This document shows positions 55,401 through 64,000 of a DNA stretch of 64,000 bases, one piece after another. The first letter of the stretch is position 1. Every line of letters begins with the position of its first letter. Position numbers and translations under genes: made by a program. Origin of the DNA: Schizochytrium sp. TIO01 (lineage: Eukaryota > Sar > Bigyra > Thraustochytrida > Thraustochytriidae); the NCBI GenBank assembly GCA_004764695.1, contig SMSO01000032.1, positions 580,501 through 644,500 of the forward strand, read 5' to 3'. A model generated the notes under the pieces. The model ran no database searches, was not told the DNA's origin, and saw nothing but the letters and a program-made list of their open reading frames with translations.

Positions 55401-56198
55401 TTGGAAAGAATCGGAACGATTCAAAAAGAGACGAACATGGTCTGAAAGAACAGGATTCTTTTTTATTAAAATATTGTGCTGACCAATGAGGAGAGGATGA
55501 GCGATAATGCGCCGACTTATCTTATGAGGGAGCTGGCGGCGGCTTTTCTCCCCGTCACTCTTCGAAGAGTTAGTTTTTCTTTCTTTCTGTCTTTCTTTCT
55601 TTCTCTTTATTTTGTTTCTTTATCCCAGCCTTCTCGCGCCTCGGCTCTTCTTCTCCAGCGGCGTCGTTCCAAACACTCTCACCAAGAAGGCGCCGTCTAA
55701 GCCAGAAACATGAAAGTGAGACGAAAGGACCTTGAAAGACTAGTCCAAAGAAGGCGCGTGAAATGGAGAGGGGGAACTGCGAGCAAGGCAGGAAGGAACA
55801 CCTGCTCGAAAAGAACGCCTTCAGAGACATGCAAGCATACATACATGTGAACAGAATCAAGATAGTACTTTTTGGACTTGCGCTGCGACCTTTTTTTTTT
55901 TTTTTTTTTCAGGTTAAAAAAAACAAACAAAAAACACTCTCTACAGCTCTTAATCATAATAACTTTTTAAATAAATAATAATAAAACAGATAAAAAAGCG
56001 TGGGAAAAAAGACTGGAAAGAAGGAAGCAAGAAAGACACATGAGAACGGAGCGTCATCACCCCCTTACTATGCTTAGTAGATGCGATACCATGAGAAGCG
56101 AGCAGCTTAACGTTTGATTACTTAGTTAGCTCATATCCTACCGTTAGCCTTAGAGGAGCTTCTCAGCATCGGGTTCCTCGACACCTCCCTCATAGAGT

Positions 56199-56243
56199 TC
56201 TAGATAGCTAGATAGCTAGATAGCTAGCTAGCTAGCTAGCTAG
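56199..56243. repeat. (TAGA-TAGC)n passing into (CTAG)n
   Basis: Three ATAGCTAG units of 8 nt followed by five CTAG units, the largest CTAG block in the window. It shows how the 4-nt palindrome expands from an 8-nt precursor. Confidence 0.92.
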
Positions 56244-57544
56244 AGGTGCCAGTGCGAGAGGCAGAGAAAGGAACGGCAGAAAGGAACGGCAGAACAAGGC
56301 CGCAAAGTTTGGAGTTCTGGCTCACTCGCTTGTTTTCCCCTTCCTTTGCAGGTTTACTTGGCTGCCTGGCTCTCGCCCGCCGTGGCTGGCCAGAGGCCAG
56401 CACCTCAGAGCAGTCTCCTGCGAGGCGGCGTGTAGCCTTGCAGGATGCCATGCTTCGCGAGAGAGCACGAATGCAAGTAGGATCAAGCAGACGCGACGCG
56501 AACTGGAGTGAAGAAAAGAACCGGTAACCATTAGAGTTCTGCATATTTATACTACTAGATGGCTCTAAGAGGCGGCAGAGTGGTCCCGCTCAAAGAAACG
56601 ATGTGAAATCGCTTTCATCGATCGAAGGGGGCCTGCTCGAAGGCGCCTGAGGCCAGACCGGGATGCGCTCCGGAGCAGCCCGGGCACCGTTTCTCACTGA
56701 GGGCTGGCCGCGTGCCTGAGCTAGCTAGCGATCTTTCGCTCCAGCTAGCTCTCGCCGGTCCCAAGTTGAATTGAACTCGACCTCGAGTTCAAATTCAAAG
56801 TCCAACGAGCTCAAATCGCCCTCTGCTCCGCCTATCCTCCAACTAGGTGAAACAATAAGAGCGGCGACGACGACTGATGCGAAGGAATTGAGCCAACGGA
56901 ATCCTCGAAGCGAAGAGAGCCAATGAACGCTGCCGCCGCTGCCTCGCGCGGCGTACTCGAAGGCGCCGGTGTCCTGTCCCGGCGCCGTTAGTTTGGCTGG
57001 CCAGACGCGCCTCCTCGGCGCGAGGGCGGCGCGTCGGCGCGGAGAACGAGTCCCGCCTCGCGAGGGGCTTCAGTTTTGTATTTGTGGAACCGTTTTTGAA
57101 GATAGTTTGGCACCCAATGATTAGTAGAAGGTAGTATCTTTGGAAGCTAGCGGTCCCAGTAGAAGTGTCATCGTACGCCTCTCTAGAGGCTCCGTAGGAC
57201 CGACCGGCTTCTTCCATTCTCTCTTTGTTTCGAAGAGATTTATTCGAAGGAATGATCGATCGATTGGAAAGAGAGAGTGACCACGCTTTGAAAACTTGAC
57301 TGTCTGTCTGTCTGTTTGTCGCTTTCGTCGCTTTGTTTAAACGAACAGAGCAAAGACGGCGCTCAGACAGGCAGATGCACAGGTGGGTGCATAGATGGGC
57401 AGGCAGGCACATGGAGACACCTAGTTCGCTGGAGGCCCAAGGATTCAAAATCCCAAGTTCAAATCTGAGACCTTGGACTTGGAGAGCAGCTTGCTACGCT
57501 CGCTTGCAGAGTTGTTGCGAGGCAGCCATTGGGTTGGCCAGCCA

Positions 57545-57626
57545 GGCAGTCAGTCAGTCAGTCAGTCAGACAGTCAGACAGGCGCTTGCCGGTCGGTCGG
57601 TAGGCCGGTAGGCCGGTCGGTCGGTC
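57545..57626. repeat. Chain of related tetranucleotides (CAGT, GTCG, GGTA)
   Basis: Consecutive runs of CAGT, CAGA, GGTC and GGCCGGTA-type units within 80 nt. On one strand the tract reads as a succession of single-base variants of the same 4-nt register. Confidence 0.88.
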
Positions 57627-59447
57627 GATGGCGGGCTTGCAGAAGTTTTGCAGAAGGCGAGAGAGCAAGCGACCTCGCTGGCTGGTCTCCCTTCGACCCA
57701 CCCGTCAGTCAGCCTACCTCGAGACAGGCGCCGACGCGGACAGTGCTGGGCCTTCGGGCCTTCGCTGCTGAGCACAGGCGCGACGCGAAGAACCTGCGCG
57801 GCCCACCGCCGCCACGACGAACTCAGGCGAGCAGGCGGGCAGGCAGCAGAACTTTTGAATGATCTCCAGCAGCGTTGGCGCTCTCAGCCAGCCAACGGGC
57901 GGGTCCTTCGGCAGACAAAGGCCATGCATGCCATGATCGTCACATCGTACGATGACAGCGACTAGGTCCTCAGCCCGGCGAGCAGGCGAGAGCATGCTTA
58001 CGCAGAGGGCCTGAGTGGACAAACAATCCGCACGGGCCCGCCGTGGGGATGATCATCGGTGGAGGGACCAAGCAAGTTCAGGTTCGAAGCGAAGAGGTCC
58101 CTCGACCCCCAGCGAGGCGCCCACTACGCTGTATAGACCCACGTGGACGAAGAGCGCCATGAAATCTGCCAGGTCGCTCGTGGATGGAGACGGGAATGAT
58201 GACTCTGTGGCCAAGCTCGAGAGCACCGGAAGAGAGCACCCGTTTCGATTCGTACTTCGGTACGCGCTCGCTCCTCGAAGCCCTGTGTTTTGGACTCGGT
58301 CTGCTCAGCCTCGGCTGATGACATTTGAACAGGCAGACAGCAGAGTTCTTCCTTTCAAGAAACAGATTGACAGGAAATGAATGAGTCGAGCGACGAAGTG
58401 CCTGATGATGGAGAGAAGGCGCTCTATTTGGATGTGGCCTTTTCTCGTCAACTTCTTGCTGCGCCGCTGTGCTGCTGACGAACTCCGCTTCTTCGCAGTC
58501 CATGTGGTTGGTTGGTGCTTTCTTCGATCATCATCGTTCTTCCCTTTTATCCCTTTCGTTTCTTCCGGTCTTTGTTTTCATAGCTCTGAAAATAACCATT
58601 TTTTATTTAATTTATAAATAATAATAAAAGCTAAACTAAACTTCAAAAACTCATTACTTGTGACTTCCTGAGCGTCGTCTCGCCGTTCCAAACGTTTCTG
58701 GAACGAGAGAACATGAGCGGCGCCTGTTCTTTGTTTCTTTGTTATGTTTTCAAAAACATAGTGGACCATTCTATCTCTTTTTGGTTTATTTCAAGTTATA
58801 GTCAACAGTATGGTGAATAGAGCATCCATAAATGAATACCTTCTTTTGATCAATATTTTTAAAATAACAATAATTCGTGGAACAAGGAGAGGCAAGCATC
58901 ATCATCCATCCGGGAAGAACAGCAGAGCTTGAGAACACGAACTTGAAATGAACGAGTGAAGAATGGAGCAATGAACGGGTGAGTAAATGGAGTGAGCGTG
59001 TGATATTGCACACAAGAACCTAAAAAGTCCACTGCTGCAAAGATCAGCGACGCTCTGATTACGTATGCCAAGGCGGCCTCTGCGCGCTTCCCTGCCTCCC
59101 TTGCGCCGCAGCATTGTCCAAATTCCATCAGATTTTCTACGGCGGTATTATTTGCTCCTTCTTTCAAACGATGTTCCTTTTTTTGTCCCTCTCTTTCAGT
59201 GCATACATAATCAGCGATGATGTCAAAGCAAGCAAAGCAAACCAAAGCAAAGTAAACCAAAGCAAACCAAAGCCTACCAAAACAAGCGATCTCGTGACAC
59301 GTGCTGCGGACGACGATCGCGCTCGCTGCCTGGATCCGCAGTGCCTCCACTGCAGCTACCCCCGCTTCTTCTCCTGTTCGGCGGCTCATCTCCAACTTGG
59401 AGGCCACTGTTCTCCATAGAATCTCAGGCCGTCGATATATATAACAT

Positions 59448-59451
<4 letters not shown>

Positions 59452-59477
<26 letters not shown>
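59452..59477. repeat. (TA)n dinucleotide array
   Basis: About 13 TA units with flanking TATA-rich DNA. It is one of only four clear dinucleotide arrays here (others near 39571, 53996 and the CT array at 60261). Confidence 0.9.
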
Positions 59478-59482
<5 letters not shown>

Positions 59483-60609
59483 ATAGGAAAGGCGGCATTT
59501 CTTGGAACACATAAAGAAGAACGGCGATGACGAGGCATATGACATACTGTTCGCGCTGCTGGGGTAATGGGTAGGTAGTGGCTAGGAGGCCACGAGGGCA
59601 TCGAAGAATGAATGAATCCCTGGTGCTTGCTTCTTTGATGGTTGATCTGATTATCCGTATATTTGTAGCGAGCAGAGCAGAGCAGGTGCCGGCTCGAGAG
59701 CGGTTTCGCAGTACTGAGGGAAGATCTCTTTGGTTGGAGCCGTGGCTCGCTTCGTGGTGGTTTGCAACAGCTCGAGGGAAGGAAGGGAAGGAAGGAAGGA
59801 AGGCTTGCTTGCTTTGCGGGTCTTTTCATTCGTTCGTAGGTTTCTTTCCACTTCTACGAACTATGACATCCATCAGCAATAAAGACAGACAGACAGACAG
59901 ACCGCTTAGTTGCTTTAAAATAATAATAAGATTAAAGTAAGCGAAAGCTATAAATAGATGTGATAGAGACGGCGGTTCTCTGTTTCCTGTTCCCTTTTGT
60001 TGCTGTGTCTGCCATTACAATATTGTAATGAATGAGGGCCCTCTCTCGCCTCTATTGAGGGGCCGCCGTCCCTTGCACTGCTCGCGAGCTCGAGTTGGAC
60101 CGTGGCCGCTTTGGCTGCGGCTTTGGCTGCGCTCGAAGAGGACAAGGGCGCCCAAAATGCGGAAGCAAGCCACAGCGAGCTCAAGCAAGCAAGCAAGCAA
60201 GCAAAGCAAGCAAGCTCGAGCGAAGAACCAAACGAAGCATCGAGCCTCGAATCGCGGGTGCTCTCTCTCTCTCTCTCTCTCTCTCTGTGCGTAAGAAAAG
60301 AAGGAGGAGTCTCTCGTTCTCTTGGCTTTCTGCCATTGTTCCTCCTCATGCGAAGAAAGAACGGGCAATTGTAGCAGGTTTGAGAGTGGTAGTAGTGAGT
60401 GTTGGAATCATGATTGATTGTTTTATTTATTTGGGGTCGTTTCTTTTTTTCTTTTCTTTTCATTCCTTTTTATTAAGACATCGTGTTCTTGGTGTTTTAA
60501 TGGAAATGTGATGTGCTTATTTTAATTAAATAGAAAGAGATGAAAGAAGGATCGAAATGCGACCAGAGGGCGCGGAGAATTAGAACGGTCTGGCGGGTCA
60601 TTGAAGCTT

Positions 60610-60615
<6 letters not shown>

Positions 60616-60640
<25 letters not shown>
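60616..60640. repeat. 25-nt poly-A tract
   Basis: The longest homopolymer in the window, following a GC-richer stretch. It could be the scar of a retroposed transcript or simple slippage; no target-site duplication was found by eye. Confidence 0.9.
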
Positions 60641-61108
60641 CGATTGTAGTAGGAAATATAAAGGGAAAGGAGGAAAGAACACTTCATCAAAGGAAAGTTA
60701 AAGAATCGCGGTTTGATTGATTGATTAATTGAGTGACCGTCTGACTTGGACCGTTCGCGGGAACACGGCTTTATTGAACGATTTCTTGATAGACCTATCT
60801 GATTGAATGACTGGAAGACTGATAGAGCGACAGAGTGAGTGATCTTGGACGGGTACAACTAGCAAGCGAACTTGAAGAGAAGCGGAATACGATTTGAAGC
60901 CCGTTCTTCAATAATGAAAACTCGATAATGTTTTCTCGCATTTCCCCATTTCGTGTGATGACTAGCTTGACCACGTTTCAACAACAGGCATCTAGATAAA
61001 ACACCTGTCTACTTTTTATTTTATAAATATGAATGCTTAATTATATTCGTATATATAATACTTTTCTTTTTCTTTCTTTATAAAAATAATTAATATAAAC
61101 GTTCTTAC

Positions 61109-61206
61109 CTTTTCCATATCAACTATAAAGAGCAGAGTGTCATTCGCACTCGTTGTTTCATTGTGGACGGCGAAATACATTTCCTGGCATGGCCGCCCTC
61201 TATGAT
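61109..61206 (-). CDS. Possible internal exon of an unidentified gene
   Basis: A 98-nt stretch bounded by a CTATAG acceptor (minus strand, before 61206) and an AAG|GTAAGA donor (after 61109). It encodes 32 residues, HRGRPCQEMYFAVHNETTSA followed by NDTLLFIVDMEK, with protein-like composition inside very AT-rich DNA. A phase-0 continuation at an ACAG acceptor near 61010 would add only VFYLDACC before a stop. No upstream exon was found. Support is limited to splice signals and composition. Confidence 0.22.
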
Positions 61207-61731
61207 CTATAGCTAGGAAACCCAAGAATCACTCAAGTGTTCTTTTATCTCGAAATATTTTTTTTCAATTCACCTCTCTTTTTTATTATTAAATGAATAG
61301 CATAAAACTAAAAATAAAACTAAAAATAAAGAAAAACACGAAAGAGGAAATGCACTGATAGAAAGTGGAAATGAAAACGAAATCAGTGCAAAGTTGAACT
61401 AGTTCGCTGAAGTAAGTAGCACTTAGCTAGCCAGTAGCATTGAAAGAAAAGGCCTACTACTGTTCTCTTTCTCCAACAGCTGCGGAGGTGGAAGAATGGG
61501 TTTGAAAAGTGGAAGAAGGTATTTCGCGAAAAAAGAACGAGGCGGATGACGGAGCGGCTGAGAAAAGAAAACAGAGCTGAAGCATAAAAAGAGAAAGAAA
61601 AAAGAAAAGAAAAGAAAGAGCAGTGAAAACAGAGAATCAGAGAATCGCTGATGGGCAGACAGCAAACCAGAAACTATTGCCTCGAGCAAGCACTCAAGCA
61701 AGTCAACCGAGCGGACTCTCGCGCGTGAAAG

Positions 61732-62325
61732 ATGAGCCGCGTAGCCACCGCCGTTGCCATGCCCACTGCTGGCAGCCTGCCTGCCAGACCCCGTGCCCAC
61801 AAGAGGGCGCGGTCTATGACTCTGGAGGTCAGATCTCTTCAGGACAAGCGCACTCGACTGGAACAGGGCATTCTTAAGCTCTCTGGAGCCGCGAGACTCG
61901 CAGAGGAGCAATACCAACGTGTCATTGACGGACAGGACTGCTGCTTGTGCAAGCGCAGCGAGCATGCACCGGAGGCTGCTGGCATTGCTGCAGAGAGGCT
62001 CCAGCGCACCCTGGATATGTGCGAGAAGTCGGTGAGCAAGTACATGTCCAAACACAGGTCTTGCATCCTGGAGCTCGCCATGCTTACAGGCAAGTCACAG
62101 CTCGAGTCCACGAGGGACAAGATGCACACCAACGAGTGGTGCTCATTCGAGTTCAAGAAAGGAAAGGTTGCCACGCTCCGTGAACAAAAGGTTCAGAGTC
62201 TCAAAGCTCAGTCCTGCGTTGTCTGCGGTGCCAAGCTCTCCAACCTTGCCACCTTCCTCAGCTCCGTCGATCGCCAAGTTTGTGCTCTCGAATCTGAGCT
62301 CCACGTGCACTCCATCTCATGCTAA
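61732..62325 (+). CDS. Unknown 197-residue Cys-containing coiled-coil protein
   Basis: Intronless gene from ATG 61732 (AAG-ATG-A). Third codon positions are strongly biased to C and G (AAG, CTC, GAG, GCC), unlike the surrounding desert and similar to malate dehydrogenase, so it is real and probably well expressed. The N-terminus is basic and Ala/Pro-rich (residues 1-28, PRAHKRARS, a possible nuclear signal). Helical heptads at 30-68 and 78-108 flank a first CxxC pair (C70-x-x-C73 within CCLCKR). Another helical region (110-160) precedes a second pair (SCVVCGAKLS, C162 and C165), with further Cys at 97, 111, 137, 184 and 197. The two CxxC pairs could bind one zinc ion between coiled coils, a hook-like layout. 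I do not recognise the family. No membrane segment. Confidence 0.85.
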   Translation: MSRVATAVAMPTAGSLPARPRAHKRARSMTLEVRSLQDKRTRLEQGILKLSGAARLAEEQYQRVIDGQDCCLCKRSEHAPEAAGIAAERLQRTLDMCEKSVSKYMSKHRSCILELAMLTGKSQLESTRDKMHTNEWCSFEFKKGKVATLREQKVQSLKAQSCVVCGAKLSNLATFLSSVDRQVCALESELHVHSISC

Positions 62326-63302
62326 GCTTTAAAAGCGTAGCACTGCAGGTGGAGGCCTCCAGCAAATCGTGTAACCTTACATCCAAACTTTGCAAAACAA
62401 GAATAATCCCGCTTCGATGAGAGGTCGCTTCGCTCAAACATATAATGTACCATACATACCTAGTAGCATAGTATCATCGAAAAGACCTCTCGTGCCCTTT
62501 GCATCATCAGCTCAGGTCCTCTAACTAGTAGAAGAAAGGAGCGCATGGCAGCCTGCAGGCTGCAATCGATCAGAGAGACTAAAACAAGCCGGGAAACACC
62601 CATCAAACAAACAAATAGTAATTCTTCTTCAATTCATCAGAAATGACCAACGAATACGTTTGTAAACTCTTTTGTCATCAAAATGTAGACCTAAATGTAC
62701 CTTTATCTTCAACTTTTCTCAACACTTCGTTAGTACAATTTCTCATCTATCTTGACGATCAAACGAGCGCGCTTCTCGTGACCCCTTGTTGCTCTTTCTT
62801 TCCTTTCTCCAAGAATGAAAACCAAGGCCTTCATTGCTTGCATTCCAATTCTTTTCGTTTTCTTTTCAAAAAATGTTTTTTAATTTATATCAGTCGAGTT
62901 CAACTCTATAAAGCATAACAGTTGGCTTTATGCCTCTCCTACGATTACTCCTAGGCGACCCCTTACCACTGTATTTCGTAAGCCTGCCTTATTCTTTCTC
63001 CTGTCCTATACCAGGATGTGCTAGTGCCATCTTCCTAACAAATACCCTAAGAGAGACATACGAGAACTCGACCCAACACGCGGTGGTCTTGCACAAGGCA
63101 GATGGTTATGAAATACCTCGTACCTACTCCGCTCGAGCATCAACGGTCAGTCAGTCAGCCAGCCAGCAAGGCGAGTGAAGAAAATGCCACGGCCAAGTAC
63201 GCTGCATGTTTGTTATTATTCAGGTGCAATACTTGCCATCATCATGAAACATTTCGATGGCATCTGGGTCCGCTTCGAGGGCGTTATTTGGTGATCATGC
63301 TT

Positions 63303-63420
63303 TCATTCAATCATTCAATCATTCAATCATTCAATCATTCAATCATTCAATCATTCAATCATTCAATCATTCAATCATTCAATCATTCATTCATTCATAA
63401 TCATTCATTCATTCATAATC
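63303..63420. repeat. 8-nt array (CATTCAAT)n plus ATTC/ATAATC tail
   Basis: About ten perfect 8-nt units to about 63388, then ATTC units and two copies of CATTCATAATCATTCATT. The 8-nt unit is two variant ATTC/AATC tetramers, so it looks like a doubled tetranucleotide. Confidence 0.95.
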
Positions 63421-63646
63421 ATTAAATTATTCATTGCAGTCGCACTCCTCTCCGAAACACAGAAGAGAAAGAGTGCTTGGCAGGTAGGTACCTACCTACC
63501 TTCTGCTACAGTCTGTCTATACTCTGTCTATAGCAAGCTACATTGTCCTCGAGTGTGGCGAGTTCAACTTCCTCAGCATCATCACCACGCTGGTTAAAAC
63601 CTAAAAACGGAATGGTTCTCGCCTGAGCCCTGATTGAGTTATGAGA

Positions 63647-63870
63647 ACAAACAAACAAACAAACAAACAAACAAACAAACAAACAAACAAACAAACAAAC
63701 AAACAAACAAACAAACAAACAAACAAACAAACAAACAAACAAACAAACAAACAAACAAACAAACAAACAAACAAACAAACAAACAAACAAACAAACAAAC
63801 AAACAAACAAACAAACAAACAAACAAACAAACAAACAGACAGACAGACAAAAAGACAAAAAGACAAAAAG
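63647..63870. repeat. (CAAA)~47 array with (CAGA) and (CAAAAAGA) end
   Basis: Around 190 nt of uninterrupted CAAA units, then three CAGA units (to about 63848) and three 9-10-nt AAAAAGAC units. It is the largest microsatellite in the window and stays open in several frames because none of its codons is a stop. Confidence 0.96.
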
Positions 63871-64000
63871 ACAAATGCCTTTTCTAGGCAGATGTATAGA
63901 TGGGTGGGTACCTACCGCTGACATGAAAAGACAGCGAGCATTTCAAGGGGTCCTGGATTAGCAGTAAGCTTCCTGCTTGCACCTGAGCACGACATTTCCA

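Larger units (their letters stand above)
55401..58600. other. Gene desert, segment 4
   Basis: Contains TTTC units (55577-55610), a T19 run (55891-55909), a CTAG/GATAG block (56199-56243), very GC-rich DNA (56.90-57.06 kb) and a GTCA-to-GGTC tetranucleotide block (57545-57626). A minus-strand frame of 189 codons from the ATG at 57412 to 56843 is basic, crosses TGTC repeats and GC-rich DNA, and shows no domain; I regard it as chance. Confidence 0.6.
58601..61731. other. Gene desert, segment 5
   Basis: Holds AAACC/CAAAG pentamers (59226-59272), a TA array (59452-59477), GGAA units (59773-59801), CAGA units (59884-59902), AGCA units (60184-60212), a CT array (60261-60287), a 25-A homopolymer (60616-60640) and AT-rich DNA at 61.0-61.4 kb. 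The minus-strand frame 59545-58859 (228 codons from an ATG) passes through the TA array and has no recognisable domain. A possible minus-strand exon at 61109-61206 is listed separately. Confidence 0.6.
62326..64000. other. Spacer with two large tandem arrays at the right edge
   Basis: Unique AT-rich sequence (62.33-63.28 kb) without a recognisable gene, followed by the 8-nt array (63303-63388), an AGGT/ACCT palindrome (63484-63503) and the CAAA array (63647-63837). Long open frames here are only translations of the arrays. Confidence 0.7.

Noticed and set aside
56843-57412. 189-codon minus-strand frame from an ATG
   Set aside because: Basic, low-complexity composition from GC-rich DNA and TGTC repeats; no recognisable domain or supporting signals.
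57436-57475. Sequence resembling an anticodon and T arm of tRNA-Leu
   Set aside because: Stem pairing fails at the outer positions and no D arm or acceptor stem is present.
58859-59545. 228-codon minus-strand frame from an ATG
   Set aside because: It includes a TA microsatellite (Ile/Tyr run), shows no domain and no codon bias; length is compatible with chance for this window size.
61423-62055. 210-codon minus-strand frame opposite the 61732 gene
   Set aside because: The plus strand has strong codon bias and a clean start and stop; the minus frame runs out into Phe/Leu-rich translation of A/G-rich DNA.
63102-63425. Frame with repeated NHSIIQSF residues
   Set aside because: Translation of the 8-nt array; no ATG-linked coding sequence with normal composition.
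63501-63961. Long frames of repeating TNKQ or CLFV residues
   Set aside because: They are direct translations of the CAAA array in different frames.

Overview
This is a piece of nuclear DNA from a unicellular eukaryote. Genes lie on both strands with long spacers, some have GT-AG introns, starts often sit in A/GCC-ATG-G contexts, and there are no bacterial ribosome binding sites or operons. The gene set is a GT18 (MGAT5-like) glycosyltransferase, a very large TmcB-type membrane protein, a class I myosin with a TH1 tail, a Rac GTPase, SPO11, RBM42, a BAR protein and an organellar-type malate dehydrogenase. Together with intermediate base composition, this fits a heterotrophic stramenopile, most likely a labyrinthulomycete/thraustochytrid. 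That placement is inference from family distribution, not a search result.

Layout: 1-7091 holds two minus-strand membrane-protein genes: the GT18 enzyme, cut by the left window edge, and the TmcB-like protein. At 9747-10815 is a three-exon Rac gene whose first exon is only 29 nt. 10.8-18.8 kb is a spacer rich in microsatellites. 18.8-26.4 kb is a plus-strand run: an unknown protein with a ubiquitin-like N-terminus, SPO11, a coiled-coil protein and a BAR protein. Malate dehydrogenase (minus, two exons) follows at 27.3-28.8 kb, then a 4.8 kb spacer, RBM42 (33.6-34.5 kb) and myosin I (36.5-39.4 kb).

From about 40 to 61.7 kb I find no convincing gene. The stretch alternates AT-rich low-complexity DNA with GC-rich islands and holds an extraordinary density of tetra- and pentanucleotide microsatellites (CTAG, AGGT, GTAT, GTGA, ATTC, CTTG, ATCG, GTCA and others), plus a few 10-55 nt minisatellites. 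A small unknown Cys-containing coiled-coil gene (61.7-62.3 kb) ends the desert. The window closes with an 8-nt tandem array and a roughly 47-copy CAAA array.

The genes do not form one pathway. They cover glycan branching, cortical membrane/actin function (myosin I, Rac, BAR protein), meiosis (SPO11), RNA binding and central metabolism. I found no rRNA, tRNA, CRISPR, provirus or intact transposon. The most unusual items are the SPO11 Toprim site, where D-x-N replaces D-x-D, the tetranucleotide-dominated gene desert, the ubiquitin-like/C-terminal beta domain protein, and several orphan exon-like or stop-interrupted reading frames.
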